Shown here in pieces: positions 7,201-13,801 of a stretch of 15,547 bases of DNA (its first letter is position 1; every line of letters starts with the position of its first letter). Origin of the DNA: an uncultured Bacteroidaceae bacterium (GTDB taxonomy: Bacteria; Bacteroidota; Bacteroidia; Bacteroidales; Bacteroidaceae); assembly GCA_904501775.1 (NCBI GenBank), contig CAJGCJ010000032.1, forward strand, positions 1 through 15,547, read 5' to 3'. The position numbers and the translations under genes were made by a program. The notes beneath the pieces are model-generated. The model searched no databases. It was given only the letters and a program-made list of their open reading frames with translations, and was not told the DNA's origin.

Positions 7201-7956
7201 GGAAACCGCTACCAGATAGACAAGAACATGGCACAGGTTTCACTGTTCGGAGAGCAAGGAATGGCAGAAATACCACACCCGGAGATTCCCGAGGGAGGCA
7301 ACTGGAGCACATTGGAGCGTCTGAACCGCGAGCGCGAGCTTGTAGGAATATACCTGTCGGCGCACCCTCTCGATGAGTATGCCGTAATACTGAACGAGTT
7401 CTGCAACACCAAAGCCGAAGAGTTTGCCAACATCGACAACATAAAGAACAGAAAGGTTACATTCGGTGGAATTGTAAGCGAACCGCCGCGTGTAGGACAG
7501 ACAAAGAAGGGCAACCCCTACGGAATTGTAAAGATTGAGGACTTCACCGGCACAGCAGAGTTCCCATTCTTTGGAGACGATTGGATACAGAAACAGTACT
7601 ACTTTGCACAAGGAACATTCCTTTATATAACAGGCAGCTGCAAGCCAAAGAAATGGAAGCCCGAAGAACTTGAATTCGTAATAGGCGACATCCAGTTGCT
7701 ACCCGAGGTCAAAAACAAGATAATAAAGAGCATCACTCTGACATTCGATGTAATGAACTTCACACAAGAGGCCCTCGAATATCTTATAGAGTATGCCGAG
7801 AAACATCCCGGTGAATGCAAGTTGCAGTTCTGCATAAAGGATATTGAAAACGAATTCTCGTTAGAACTGGTATCCAAGAAATACAGCATTGCAATAGACC
7901 AGCAATTTATAGATTACATAAAATCAACACCAAGCATAGAATATAAACTTAATTAA
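4261..7956 (+). CDS. dnaE: DNA polymerase III subunit alpha
   Basis: Catalytic subunit of the replicative polymerase (family C), 1231 residues and apparently complete. In order: an N-terminal PHP domain (HLHVHTQYS at 6-14); the polymerase palm with GPGRGSAAGS (near 425-435) and PDIDVDF (465-471), where D466 and D468 are the first two catalytic aspartates; the third in KMDFLGLKT (D629); fingers and the YRPGPMD block near residue 705; a helix-hairpin-helix region (GIKGVGENAV, near 900); a QVSLF pentapeptide (992-996) that fits the sliding-clamp-binding motif; an OB-fold (about 1065-1130, GGIVSEPPRVG onward); and a C-terminal tau-binding-type region. The PHP histidines look largely retained, so residual phosphoesterase activity is possible. 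The dnaE1 type is indicated by domain order. trxA follows after 21 bases. The start at 4261 puts the PHP motif at the usual distance from the N-terminus. Confidence 0.97.
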   Translation: MLDFVHLHVHTQYSILDGQASVKRLVDKAIADGMKGIAVTDHGNMMAIKEFYNYVNKLNKGKQDNEKFKPIIGCEVYVAERRLFNKELKEDTRGNHLVLLAKNKKGYHNLIKIVSKAWTEGYYYTPRTDKVELEKYSEGLIVCSACLGGEIPQLIRDGKIKEAEDAVNWYKNIFKDDYYLELQLHKATVERANHEVYEIQLEVNKHIVELSKKCGVKLICSNDVHFVDEENAEAHDRLICLSTGKDLDDPKRMLYSKQEWMKTKEEMAAVFGDIPESLTNTIEICDKVEFYSIDNAPIMPNFAIPEEFGTEEGYRQKYTHEDLFNEFTRDEKGNVVLSQEEGEKKIKKLGGYDKLYRIKLEGDYLRKLTYDGAKNCYPEPFSQELTDRIDFELHIMKTMGFPGYFLIVQDFIRAARKELGVAVGPGRGSAAGSVVAYCLEITRVDPIKYDLLFERFLNPDRISLPDIDVDFDDDGRGEVLKWVTDKYGQEKVAHIITYGTMATKLAIKDVARVQKLPLDESNKLCKAIPDRLPDGKKMNLPNAIAAVPELREAEASPNPILRDTIKFAKMLEGNVRNTGVHACGTIICRDDITDHVPVSIAEDKETGEKLLVTQYEGSVIEETGLIKMDFLGLKTLSVINEALANIKQSLGIDVDIDKIPIDDKPTYDLYCKGSTIGTFQFESPGMQKYLRELQPSTFEDLIAMNALYRPGPMDYIPDFIQRKHNPELVKYDLPCMEKYLKDTYGITVYQEQVMLLSRLLANFTRGESDTLRKAMGKKLKDKLDELKPKFIKGGQANGHPAETLEKIWADWEKFASYAFNKSHATCYSWVAYQTAYLKANYPSQYMAGALSRNLSNITEITKLMQECTSMGIKVMGPDVNESRRKFSVNSHGHIRFGLCAIKGVGENAVQSIIDEREANGPFKSIFDLVERVNLTACNRKNLECLAASGAFDEFPDHIEREQYLGVNSKGEQFLEALVKYGNRYQIDKNMAQVSLFGEQGMAEIPHPEIPEGGNWSTLERLNRERELVGIYLSAHPLDEYAVILNEFCNTKAEEFANIDNIKNRKVTFGGIVSEPPRVGQTKKGNPYGIVKIEDFTGTAEFPFFGDDWIQKQYYFAQGTFLYITGSCKPKKWKPEELEFVIGDIQLLPEVKNKIIKSITLTFDVMNFTQEALEYLIEYAEKHPGECKLQFCIKDIENEFSLELVSKKYSIAIDQQFIDYIKSTPSIEYKLN

Positions 7957-7977
7957 TAACCATAAAATTTTAGAATC

Positions 7978-8295
7978 ATGGAAGTAATTGTAACCGACAA
8001 CAACGCAAAGGAATTCTTTGCATCAGAGTTACCTATCGTTATCGATTTCAGCGCAACATGGTGCGGTCCCTGCCGTCAGCTTGCCCCCGTTATCGATGAA
8101 CTGGCCAAGGAGTACGACGGACGTATTCTCGTAGGCAAATGCGACATCGAGGATGCTGTTGAGACAACCGACGAATACAATATCCGCAACGTACCCACTG
8201 TTCTCTTCATAAAGAACGGCCAAGTGGTAAACAAGTTCGTAGGCTCAAAGTCAAAAGCCGACGTTCAGAAATATTTCGAGGACCTTCTCGCTTAA
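7978..8295 (+). CDS. trxA: Thioredoxin
   Basis: Small cytoplasmic dithiol-disulfide oxidoreductase, 105 residues, full length. It has the active site W28-C29-G30-P31-C32, the buried Asp before it (D23), the cis-proline loop NVPT (P73) opposite the active site, and the C-terminal GSKSKADVQKYFEDLL helix. There is no signal peptide, so it acts in the cytoplasm. An extra cysteine (C55) sits in the strand before the third helix. It lies 21 bases after dnaE and 12 before a small acidic gene, with no promoter visible between, so the three probably share a transcript. Confidence 0.95.
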   Translation: MEVIVTDNNAKEFFASELPIVIDFSATWCGPCRQLAPVIDELAKEYDGRILVGKCDIEDAVETTDEYNIRNVPTVLFIKNGQVVNKFVGSKSKADVQKYFEDLLA

Positions 8296-8307
8296 CAATC
8301 AAGGAGT

Positions 8308-8628
8308 ATGCAAAGCGACGAGTTTGCAATGGACGATCTCGATGACGAGAAGACCATACAATATATACGCGAGCGTCTGCCCCAAGAGTTGAAAGAGAAG
8401 TTCAGCGACGACGAATTCTACTATTTCCTCGACACGATATACGACTACTATGACAAGAGTGGCATACTCGACAGCAACGACGAGTACATTGACATTGACA
8501 TAGAGAAAATAGCAGAATTTGTGGCAAAGGAGGCCAAGAAGAACAAGATAGGCGAATATGACCCACAAGAGCTATACTTTATCATCGAAGGAGAATTGGC
8601 TTACAATGGTGTTATAGACGAAGAATAA
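8308..8628 (+). CDS. Small acidic protein of unknown function
   Basis: 106 residues, not recognised beyond a sense that it recurs after thioredoxin in Bacteroidales (recollection, unchecked). It is strongly acidic throughout (many DD, DE and EE pairs), appears mostly helical, and has no cysteine, signal peptide or membrane segment. Regular helices such as EKTIQYIRERLPQELKEKF, DDEFYYFLDTIYDYYDKSG and DIEKIAEFVAKEAKK suggest a compact helical domain. An AGGAG Shine-Dalgarno-like sequence (8301-8305) lies only three bases before the ATG at 8308; the in-frame ATG at 8329 is a possible alternative start. The gene ends at the palindromic terminator at 8628-8667. DNA mimicry or a chaperone-like adaptor role would be guesses. 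Confidence 0.85.
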   Translation: MQSDEFAMDDLDDEKTIQYIRERLPQELKEKFSDDEFYYFLDTIYDYYDKSGILDSNDEYIDIDIEKIAEFVAKEAKKNKIGEYDPQELYFIIEGELAYNGVIDEE

Positions 8629-8667
8629 CAATAAAAGAGGTGAAATTAATTTCACCTCTTTTATTGT
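8628..8667. terminator. Perfectly palindromic bidirectional terminator
   Basis: A 40-base perfect inverted repeat centred at 8647/8648, with arms containing AATAAAAGAGGTGAAATT and its complement. The stem is followed by a T-rich run when read in either direction. It lies between the end of the dnaE-trxA unit (plus) and the end of the sulfatase operon (minus, last stop at 8702), so it can serve both. Confidence 0.82.
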
Positions 8668-8701
8668 ATACAATATACCGGCATCGGCATTCTTCCTCTT
8701 C

Positions 8702-10549
8702 TCACATATAAATGACTTCACTCCTGTAGGCTTCAATTACAGGATTATCGGTTCCAACCCAATCGAGAACAATAATCTCATTGGAACCCTTTTTGAGCCA
8801 ACATCCCGGCATATACAGACTCTGCACAGAACTGTTGCCATAGTAACGACCGAGCGAATGACCATTCACCCACACCTCGCCACGCCCCCATGCACCCATA
8901 TAGAGATAAGAGTCGTGGCACTCGGAAACATCGAACAGGAAGCGGAAACAACCCGGCTCATTAAGCCTTATATCGTCTGTATAGGAGAGCGAAGCTACCC
9001 TGTCGTATTGTGACGGAAAAGAATAATTGTACCATTTGTCGAGAACAATTTTCTCACCCGAAACATTGCTTAGAGTAACACCCCCCGTGATACCTTTACA
9101 ATCCTTTATGTGCGGCAGCCTGCCGGCTGCATCTACAAGGATAGACAAACGCGCTCCACTCTTCAGTGCAGGCATACGGAAGGAGGCCACAGAATCGTTA
9201 CGCGAGAAAGAGCATAGGTAGGTTTCATCAATATATACACGGGCATAATCGTGAAGGCCATCAATTGAGAGAAAAGCATCCTCGCAATCACAAGGTATGT
9301 ATGCAGAGTAGCATATAGCTCCGTAACCAAAGCCACACTATTCAAATGTCAAGGGCACGGCACTCTCTATCGGCTTTGGCATAGTAGCAAAGAGCGAAGA
9401 GAATCCTTCGGCTGACACCACCGGCAGCATCATCAATCTGTTACTTTGCGATTTTGTCTCCATATCGGACATTTGCGTGACATTGCGTTTGAGAAGTTCG
9501 GACAGACGTCGGGCCTCATCGCCTCTGTAACCGGCACGGCTGAGCACTGCACCTTCGCCTATCAACGCCGCATAGGGGAGGAACTTGCCATCAACCACCG
9601 CAGCACCTGCCTGATGACCATAAAAAGCGGCATCAGCAACATTCCTGAGAAGCAGCGAGCCATTCGCCTCAAAGACCTCGAACGCGCGCATATATCTGCG
9701 ATTGTAATCGTACACATCCATTGCCACACCCGACACATCCTTTGTCGTATTATTGATATCGTTACATATAACCGGAAAATCGTGGTTTACCTTCTTTACA
9801 CCCGAAAACGAACGCATGGCATTCTCGCGTTCATCAGCAACCAAAGCAGGCAACACCCCCGAAGGAATCTTCAGGAGATTCTCTTTTGACACCGACAACG
9901 TAAACAGCGAGTTATCGAAACCCGCAACACGGAGCGAATCGTACAATGCAGCAAAATACCCCTTTACGTTACCATTCAGATAATAGGGTTCCTCTATATT
10001 TACAAATGCAATAGGCCCGCCACTGCCAAGCTGCATACCAGAGAGTTCAGCAGCCAATGCCCTGAAGTAGCGGCCTACCCTATCCATAAAAGATTGTTGA
10101 AGAGTGCGCACCCTGATATTCTTGTTCTCGAGCAACCACCATGGCATCCCGCCGAAATCCATTCTCTTGTCTATAAACGGACCTACATGCAGCCACACCA
10201 AAAGACCATTATCAGCCGCAATATCGCACAACAGCCTCACATCATTCTCTTCTTCAAAATTGAAGGAGCCCTCTTTGGGTTCGTGCAACATCCATGGCAG
10301 ACGCAGCATGACGGTATTAGCACCCATCTCCTTGACATGCCCGATGGTACGCTCCCAATAGCTGCGCGGAATGCCGTAATATGGAAAATCGACAGCCCCC
10401 ACGACAAATACAGAACTGTCGAGCAGGAACAGACCACTGTCATAAGCAATGCAATGAGCCTCTTTTTTACCATTGTCGCACCCCATCATAAGGGGTGCGA
10501 ACAATAATAGATATAACAAAAACCTGTATAGTCTTTGCGGATGGCGCAT
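8702..10549 (-). pseudogene. GH35-like (beta-galactosidase family) lipoprotein interrupted by an in-frame amber codon
   Basis: Last gene of the sulfatase operon. One continuous frame of 616 codons is broken only by TAG at 9338-9340, giving a 403-residue front part and a 211-codon rear part. The front has a lipoprotein signal (hydrophobic 10-22, Cys24 after LMMG) and a GH35-type TIM barrel: IPRSYW (60-65), LHEPKEGSFNF (89-99), DFGGMPWWLL (131-140), GGPI (177-180). The rear has the GH35 C-terminal beta domains: DGLHDYARVYID, KGITGGVTL, WVNGHSLGRYYG and LYMPGCWLKKGSNEIIVLDW. The catalytic residues are not conserved: the ENEYG acid/base motif reads EEPYY (186-190, Pro188 for Glu) and the nucleophile position in PVICND is Asp264. 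The usual CAEW before DFGG is DKRM, and HGGTNFG is lost. It may be a decaying gene, a non-catalytic sugar-binding protein with a recent nonsense mutation, or a sequencing error at one base. It starts 16 bases after the NagB/PIG-L gene. Confidence 0.82.
9338..9340 (-). other. In-frame TAG within the GH35-like gene
   Basis: The codon order is ...PLTFE, TAG, CGFGYGAICY..., and the family continues across this point with a tract of the form F/M-E-x-x-x-x-x-Y-G. No frameshift is needed: the rear part is in the same frame as the ATG at 10549. A single substitution from CAG (Gln) or TGG (Trp) would explain it. There is no sensible start close downstream; the first ATG of the rear part comes at the FRMPAL segment, about 60 codons later. 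Confidence 0.9.
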
Positions 10550-10565
10550 AACAAACGGTATTCTA

Positions 10566-12497
10566 TCAAAGCAATCTTACGAACATCTCTATAGCCTGAT
10601 ATTCGGGCAATCCTATCTTGTCGAAGAGACGGGCTGTACCCTGCATGCGGTCCTCGGCTCTTTGCCAGAATTCACGTGAATCCTCGCCGGGGAACGGTAC
10701 AATATCCTTCTGCGACAAGTGGCGGAAGATAGAGTGACGCTTGCGAATCATCTCCTCGGGGCTCAAAGGCACAGCCATATCTGCTACAGCCAAATCCCAC
10801 TCCTGCCATGCGCCGCGGTAGAGCCATATATGGCACTCCTTAGCCCAATCATCGTCCTTAACCTCTTCGAAGGCACGCAGAACAGCCTCAATACATACGC
10901 GGTGTGTACCATGAGGGTCGGTGAGGTCGCCTGCAGCATAAATCTGATGGGGTTTTACCTTTCTAAGGAACTCTTTGGTAATCTCAATATCCGCATCGCT
11001 CAACAGACCCTTCTTGATACCGCCGGTCTCATAGAACGGCAAGTTGAGGAAGTGCGCATTCGTACGGTCGTTAAGTCCAATAGAACGGCAAGCCGCACGA
11101 GCCTCGGCACGACGTATTGCACCCTTGAAGCGCAACAGTTCTGCCGGTTCGGGAACGCTGGGAATTTTCGATGCAATAATCTCGCGGATCTCGTCAAACA
11201 AGTCTCCCATATGTCCTATGCCCATCTCGCGCGCAGTATCAATATTCTGCAGCACAACATCATCGTTCACAGCCACATTTCCCGAAGTCTGATAAGCAAC
11301 ATGCACATCGTGCCCCTGCTCAATAAGACGGTTGAATGTTCCACCCATTGAGATAACATCGTCGTCGGGGTGGGGAGAGAAGATTGCCACTCTCTTGGGA
11401 TAAGGAGCAGATGAAACCGGACGTGTAGAATCATCGGCATTGGGTTTGCCTCCGGGCCATCCCGAAATTATATGCTGAACATCATTGAATACGCTGATAT
11501 TTATCTGGTCGTATGTATTTACTCTATCAAGCAAATCTGAAAGCGAGTTGCTTATATAATCCTGATATGTAAGTTTGAGGATAGGCTTATTAACCACACC
11601 GCAAAGCCAAAGGACAGCCTTACGGATGAGTTTTGTTGTCCACTCGGCAGGAGGCGAAATGAGCCATGGTTCCTTAACACGTGTAAGCTCCTGCGCAGCA
11701 GCCTCATCTATTACAATCTGCACATCGGGGTGCATCTGAAGACTTGTTGCGGGATAATTCTCATTCATATCGCCCTCGATAAGATTACGTGCAATGGCAG
11801 CCTTGTTTTCACCCCACATCATAAGCACTATCTTCTTGGCACTGCGTATTGTCTCAAGACCCATTGTTATGGCCATCTTGGGCACATCGTTTGGATTAGA
11901 GAAGAACTGGAACTGTGTCTTGCGGCTGTTATGTGTAAGCTGCACCACACGAGTGGTAGATTTAACGTAACTACCCGGCTCGTTAAAGCCAATTTGACCA
12001 AGCTCACCTACACCCATTATCATAAGGTCAATGTTACCGCGCACTTTCTGCTCATACTCCTTACAATACTCACGCACATTCTCTGAAGGTACTGTACCAT
12101 CGGGGAAATGCACATTAGAGGGGTCAATATCGACATAATTCAAAAATTCGTTGTATACACGATGATTACGGCTCTGAGGATTCTCGGGAGTCATCGGATA
12201 AAACTCATCAAGGCTATATACCTCGACATTCTTGAAACTGACCTCACCGGCCTTGTAACGTTTTACCAACTCGGAATATAATCCGAGCGGTGTGCGTCCT
12301 GTAGACAATCCCAAAACAAATTTCTTGTCTCCTGCATGGCTGTTTATTGCAGAAACTACTATATCAGCAGCTTTCTTTGCGCCCTCTGAAGGATTCTCAC
12401 ATACATAAGTGGGAAGCTTCTCGAATTTACAGATACTCTCGATTGATGCCAAAACCGGCAGTTCGCCAATTTTTGGAAGTACAAAATTAGGATTCAT
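10566..12497 (-). CDS. NagB-like / PIG-L-like two-domain protein (annotated elsewhere as glucosamine-6-phosphate deaminase)
   Basis: 643 residues, no signal peptide, so cytoplasmic. Residues about 30-290 form a NagB (glucosamine-6-phosphate deaminase/isomerase) fold: phosphate loop LSTGRTP (64-70), SLDEFYP with D97 at the place of E. coli Asp72, and MGVGELGQIGFNEPGS (161-176). In E. coli that last motif is GVGNDGHIAFNEP; Glu148 is kept (E173) but Asp141 is Leu166 and His143 is Gln168. Residues about 365-620 form a PIG-L/LmbE-type zinc deacetylase domain with SPHPDDD (374-380) and DPHGTH (527-532), so its metal ligands look intact. The fusion suggests N-deacetylation of an amino sugar followed by a step on the free amine. 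The loss of the Asp-His pair makes a standard deaminase doubtful. I recall that long Bacteroides homologues also deviate at this point (not checked). It follows the maturase by 29 bases and precedes the GH35-like gene by 16. Confidence 0.87.
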   Translation of the reverse strand: MNPNFVLPKIGELPVLASIESICKFEKLPTYVCENPSEGAKKAADIVVSAINSHAGDKKFVLGLSTGRTPLGLYSELVKRYKAGEVSFKNVEVYSLDEFYPMTPENPQSRNHRVYNEFLNYVDIDPSNVHFPDGTVPSENVREYCKEYEQKVRGNIDLMIMGVGELGQIGFNEPGSYVKSTTRVVQLTHNSRKTQFQFFSNPNDVPKMAITMGLETIRSAKKIVLMMWGENKAAIARNLIEGDMNENYPATSLQMHPDVQIVIDEAAAQELTRVKEPWLISPPAEWTTKLIRKAVLWLCGVVNKPILKLTYQDYISNSLSDLLDRVNTYDQINISVFNDVQHIISGWPGGKPNADDSTRPVSSAPYPKRVAIFSPHPDDDVISMGGTFNRLIEQGHDVHVAYQTSGNVAVNDDVVLQNIDTAREMGIGHMGDLFDEIREIIASKIPSVPEPAELLRFKGAIRRAEARAACRSIGLNDRTNAHFLNLPFYETGGIKKGLLSDADIEITKEFLRKVKPHQIYAAGDLTDPHGTHRVCIEAVLRAFEEVKDDDWAKECHIWLYRGAWQEWDLAVADMAVPLSPEEMIRKRHSIFRHLSQKDIVPFPGEDSREFWQRAEDRMQGTARLFDKIGLPEYQAIEMFVRLL

Positions 12498-12526
12498 ATT
12501 AATTTACATTATTATATTTAACATTA

Positions 12527-13777
12527 TTATCTGTTCCACTGCATTACCAAAGAGGCCGGTTGCCCCTTGTCAAGCAGTGTCTTCATATATCTCATATAGG
12601 GGTCGCTGTGACGGAAAAACATTTTATATCCCTCACACAACACATTTTTATAAGGTTCGCCATTTGTGGCATAGCCGAAACGATGCTTGGGACACTCGCC
12701 CCGGCACAGGAAATAGTAGTTGCATCGTTTGCACTCCATTGGCAGCGCCTCGCGCTTGTCGCGACCAAAGGCCTGCTGTTCATCGCTTTTATACATATCT
12801 GCAAGAGAGCCGCGCATTATATTGCCCAAACGATACTCGGGATAGACAAAATGGTCACACGAATATACATCACCATTATGTTCAACCACAAGACCATCGC
12901 CACAAGTCTCGCACAACGAGCAGAGACCGGGCTGCACACCACACCAATTGGCAAGGGTAGCCTCGAACAACTGCACATAATGTCTGCCGACATCGTACTC
13001 GACCCATTCATCGAATATTTCGCACATAAAAGCTCCATATCCGTTTGCTGATACAGACCATTCGGCCTCAACAGCATCCTCTTCGTCGGGCGACACTATC
13101 AGCGGGCGCTTACCCTCGGCCTGTCTGTCTCGAACATACTCTACCACCGGCAAAAACTGTGTAAAGTCACCCAATGAACGCAGGAATTTATATACCTCAA
13201 GACCACGGCCTTCACTACGTCTGTTCACCGTTGCCATAAGATTGTAGTCGACACCGCAGCGGGCCATAAGCTCTACAGCCTTCACTACCTTTACAAAGGT
13301 TGCAGCACCACCACAGTCGCGACGGTAGGCATCGTGTATATCCTGTGGACCATCAAGAGAGATTCCTATAAGGAAGTTATTGTCGCGGAAAAGAGCGCAC
13401 CACTCCTCGTTCAACAGCAGACCGTTTGTTTGCAGAGTATTCTCAATCTCTTTGTCGCCACGATATTTCCGCTGCAGTTCCATCGCCTTTTTGAAGAACT
13501 GCATGCCGGCCATCAACGGCTCACCGCCATGCCAGCAGAATGTCACCTGTTTCTGCGCTACAGATGAAAGATATTGTTTTATATACTCCTCGAGCAACTC
13601 CTCACTCATGCGTGGCATAGAGCCACTATAAATCTCGGCTTTGTCACGATAGTAACAATAGTTACAGTCGAGGTTGCATGCAGCACCCACAGGCTTCACC
13701 ATTGTGGCAAACTGCGGTGCCCTTCTCATCTTGGCAACATCAGTCAGACTGTAATTGTTCCTTTTGTTACTCTTCAT
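12527..13777 (-). CDS. Anaerobic sulfatase-maturating enzyme (radical SAM, SPASM)
   Basis: Oxidises the active-site Ser or Cys of sulfatases to C-alpha-formylglycine in the cytoplasm without oxygen, using S-adenosylmethionine. The radical-SAM cluster motif CNLDCNYC (C34, C38, C41) follows MVKPVGAA, as in known anSMEs. The barrel has WHGGEP and SLDGP, and the C-terminal SPASM region has the cysteines for two auxiliary iron-sulfur clusters: C279, C286, C289, C292, C307, C349, C352, C358, C362 and C381. I start it at the ATG at 13777 (416 residues); a TTG two codons upstream is also open but less likely. It lies 24 bases downstream of the sulfatase, its obvious substrate. The B. thetaiotaomicron counterpart is called chuR; I leave the symbol empty because orthology cannot be judged here. 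Confidence 0.94.
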   Translation of the reverse strand: MKSNKRNNYSLTDVAKMRRAPQFATMVKPVGAACNLDCNYCYYRDKAEIYSGSMPRMSEELLEEYIKQYLSSVAQKQVTFCWHGGEPLMAGMQFFKKAMELQRKYRGDKEIENTLQTNGLLLNEEWCALFRDNNFLIGISLDGPQDIHDAYRRDCGGAATFVKVVKAVELMARCGVDYNLMATVNRRSEGRGLEVYKFLRSLGDFTQFLPVVEYVRDRQAEGKRPLIVSPDEEDAVEAEWSVSANGYGAFMCEIFDEWVEYDVGRHYVQLFEATLANWCGVQPGLCSLCETCGDGLVVEHNGDVYSCDHFVYPEYRLGNIMRGSLADMYKSDEQQAFGRDKREALPMECKRCNYYFLCRGECPKHRFGYATNGEPYKNVLCEGYKMFFRHSDPYMRYMKTLLDKGQPASLVMQWNR

Positions 13778-13801
13778 ATACAAATGATCCGTTATTACTA
13801 T

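Noticed and set aside
4321..7900. Many minus-strand and offset open frames of 60-190 codons inside dnaE
   Set aside because: They lie antisense to, or out of frame with, a clear full-length polymerase gene, have no family features, and follow from its codon composition.
8702..9190. Rear part of the GH35-like region as a separate small gene starting at a GTG
   Set aside because: It is in the same frame as the front part, begins in the middle of a GH35 domain, has no promoter or clear ribosome-binding site, and family similarity continues upstream to the amber codon.
9338..9340. Genome-wide recoding of TAG (pyrrolysine or amber suppression)
   Set aside because: TAG ends the DUF4834 gene normally at 2041-2043, no suppressor tRNA or pyl gene is seen, and no other gene in the window contains an internal TAG.
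9446..9889. Plus-strand open frame of 147 codons antisense to the GH35-like gene
   Set aside because: No recognisable domain or promoter; a shadow of the coding strand.
10719..11351. Plus-strand open frame of 210 codons antisense to the NagB/PIG-L gene
   Set aside because: Long, but the translation has no domain-like pattern, and the minus strand carries a well-supported protein over the whole stretch.
13778..13783. TTG start for the sulfatase maturase two codons upstream of the ATG
   Set aside because: A rare start with no better ribosome-binding context; the ATG at 13777 suffices and nothing is gained in family similarity.
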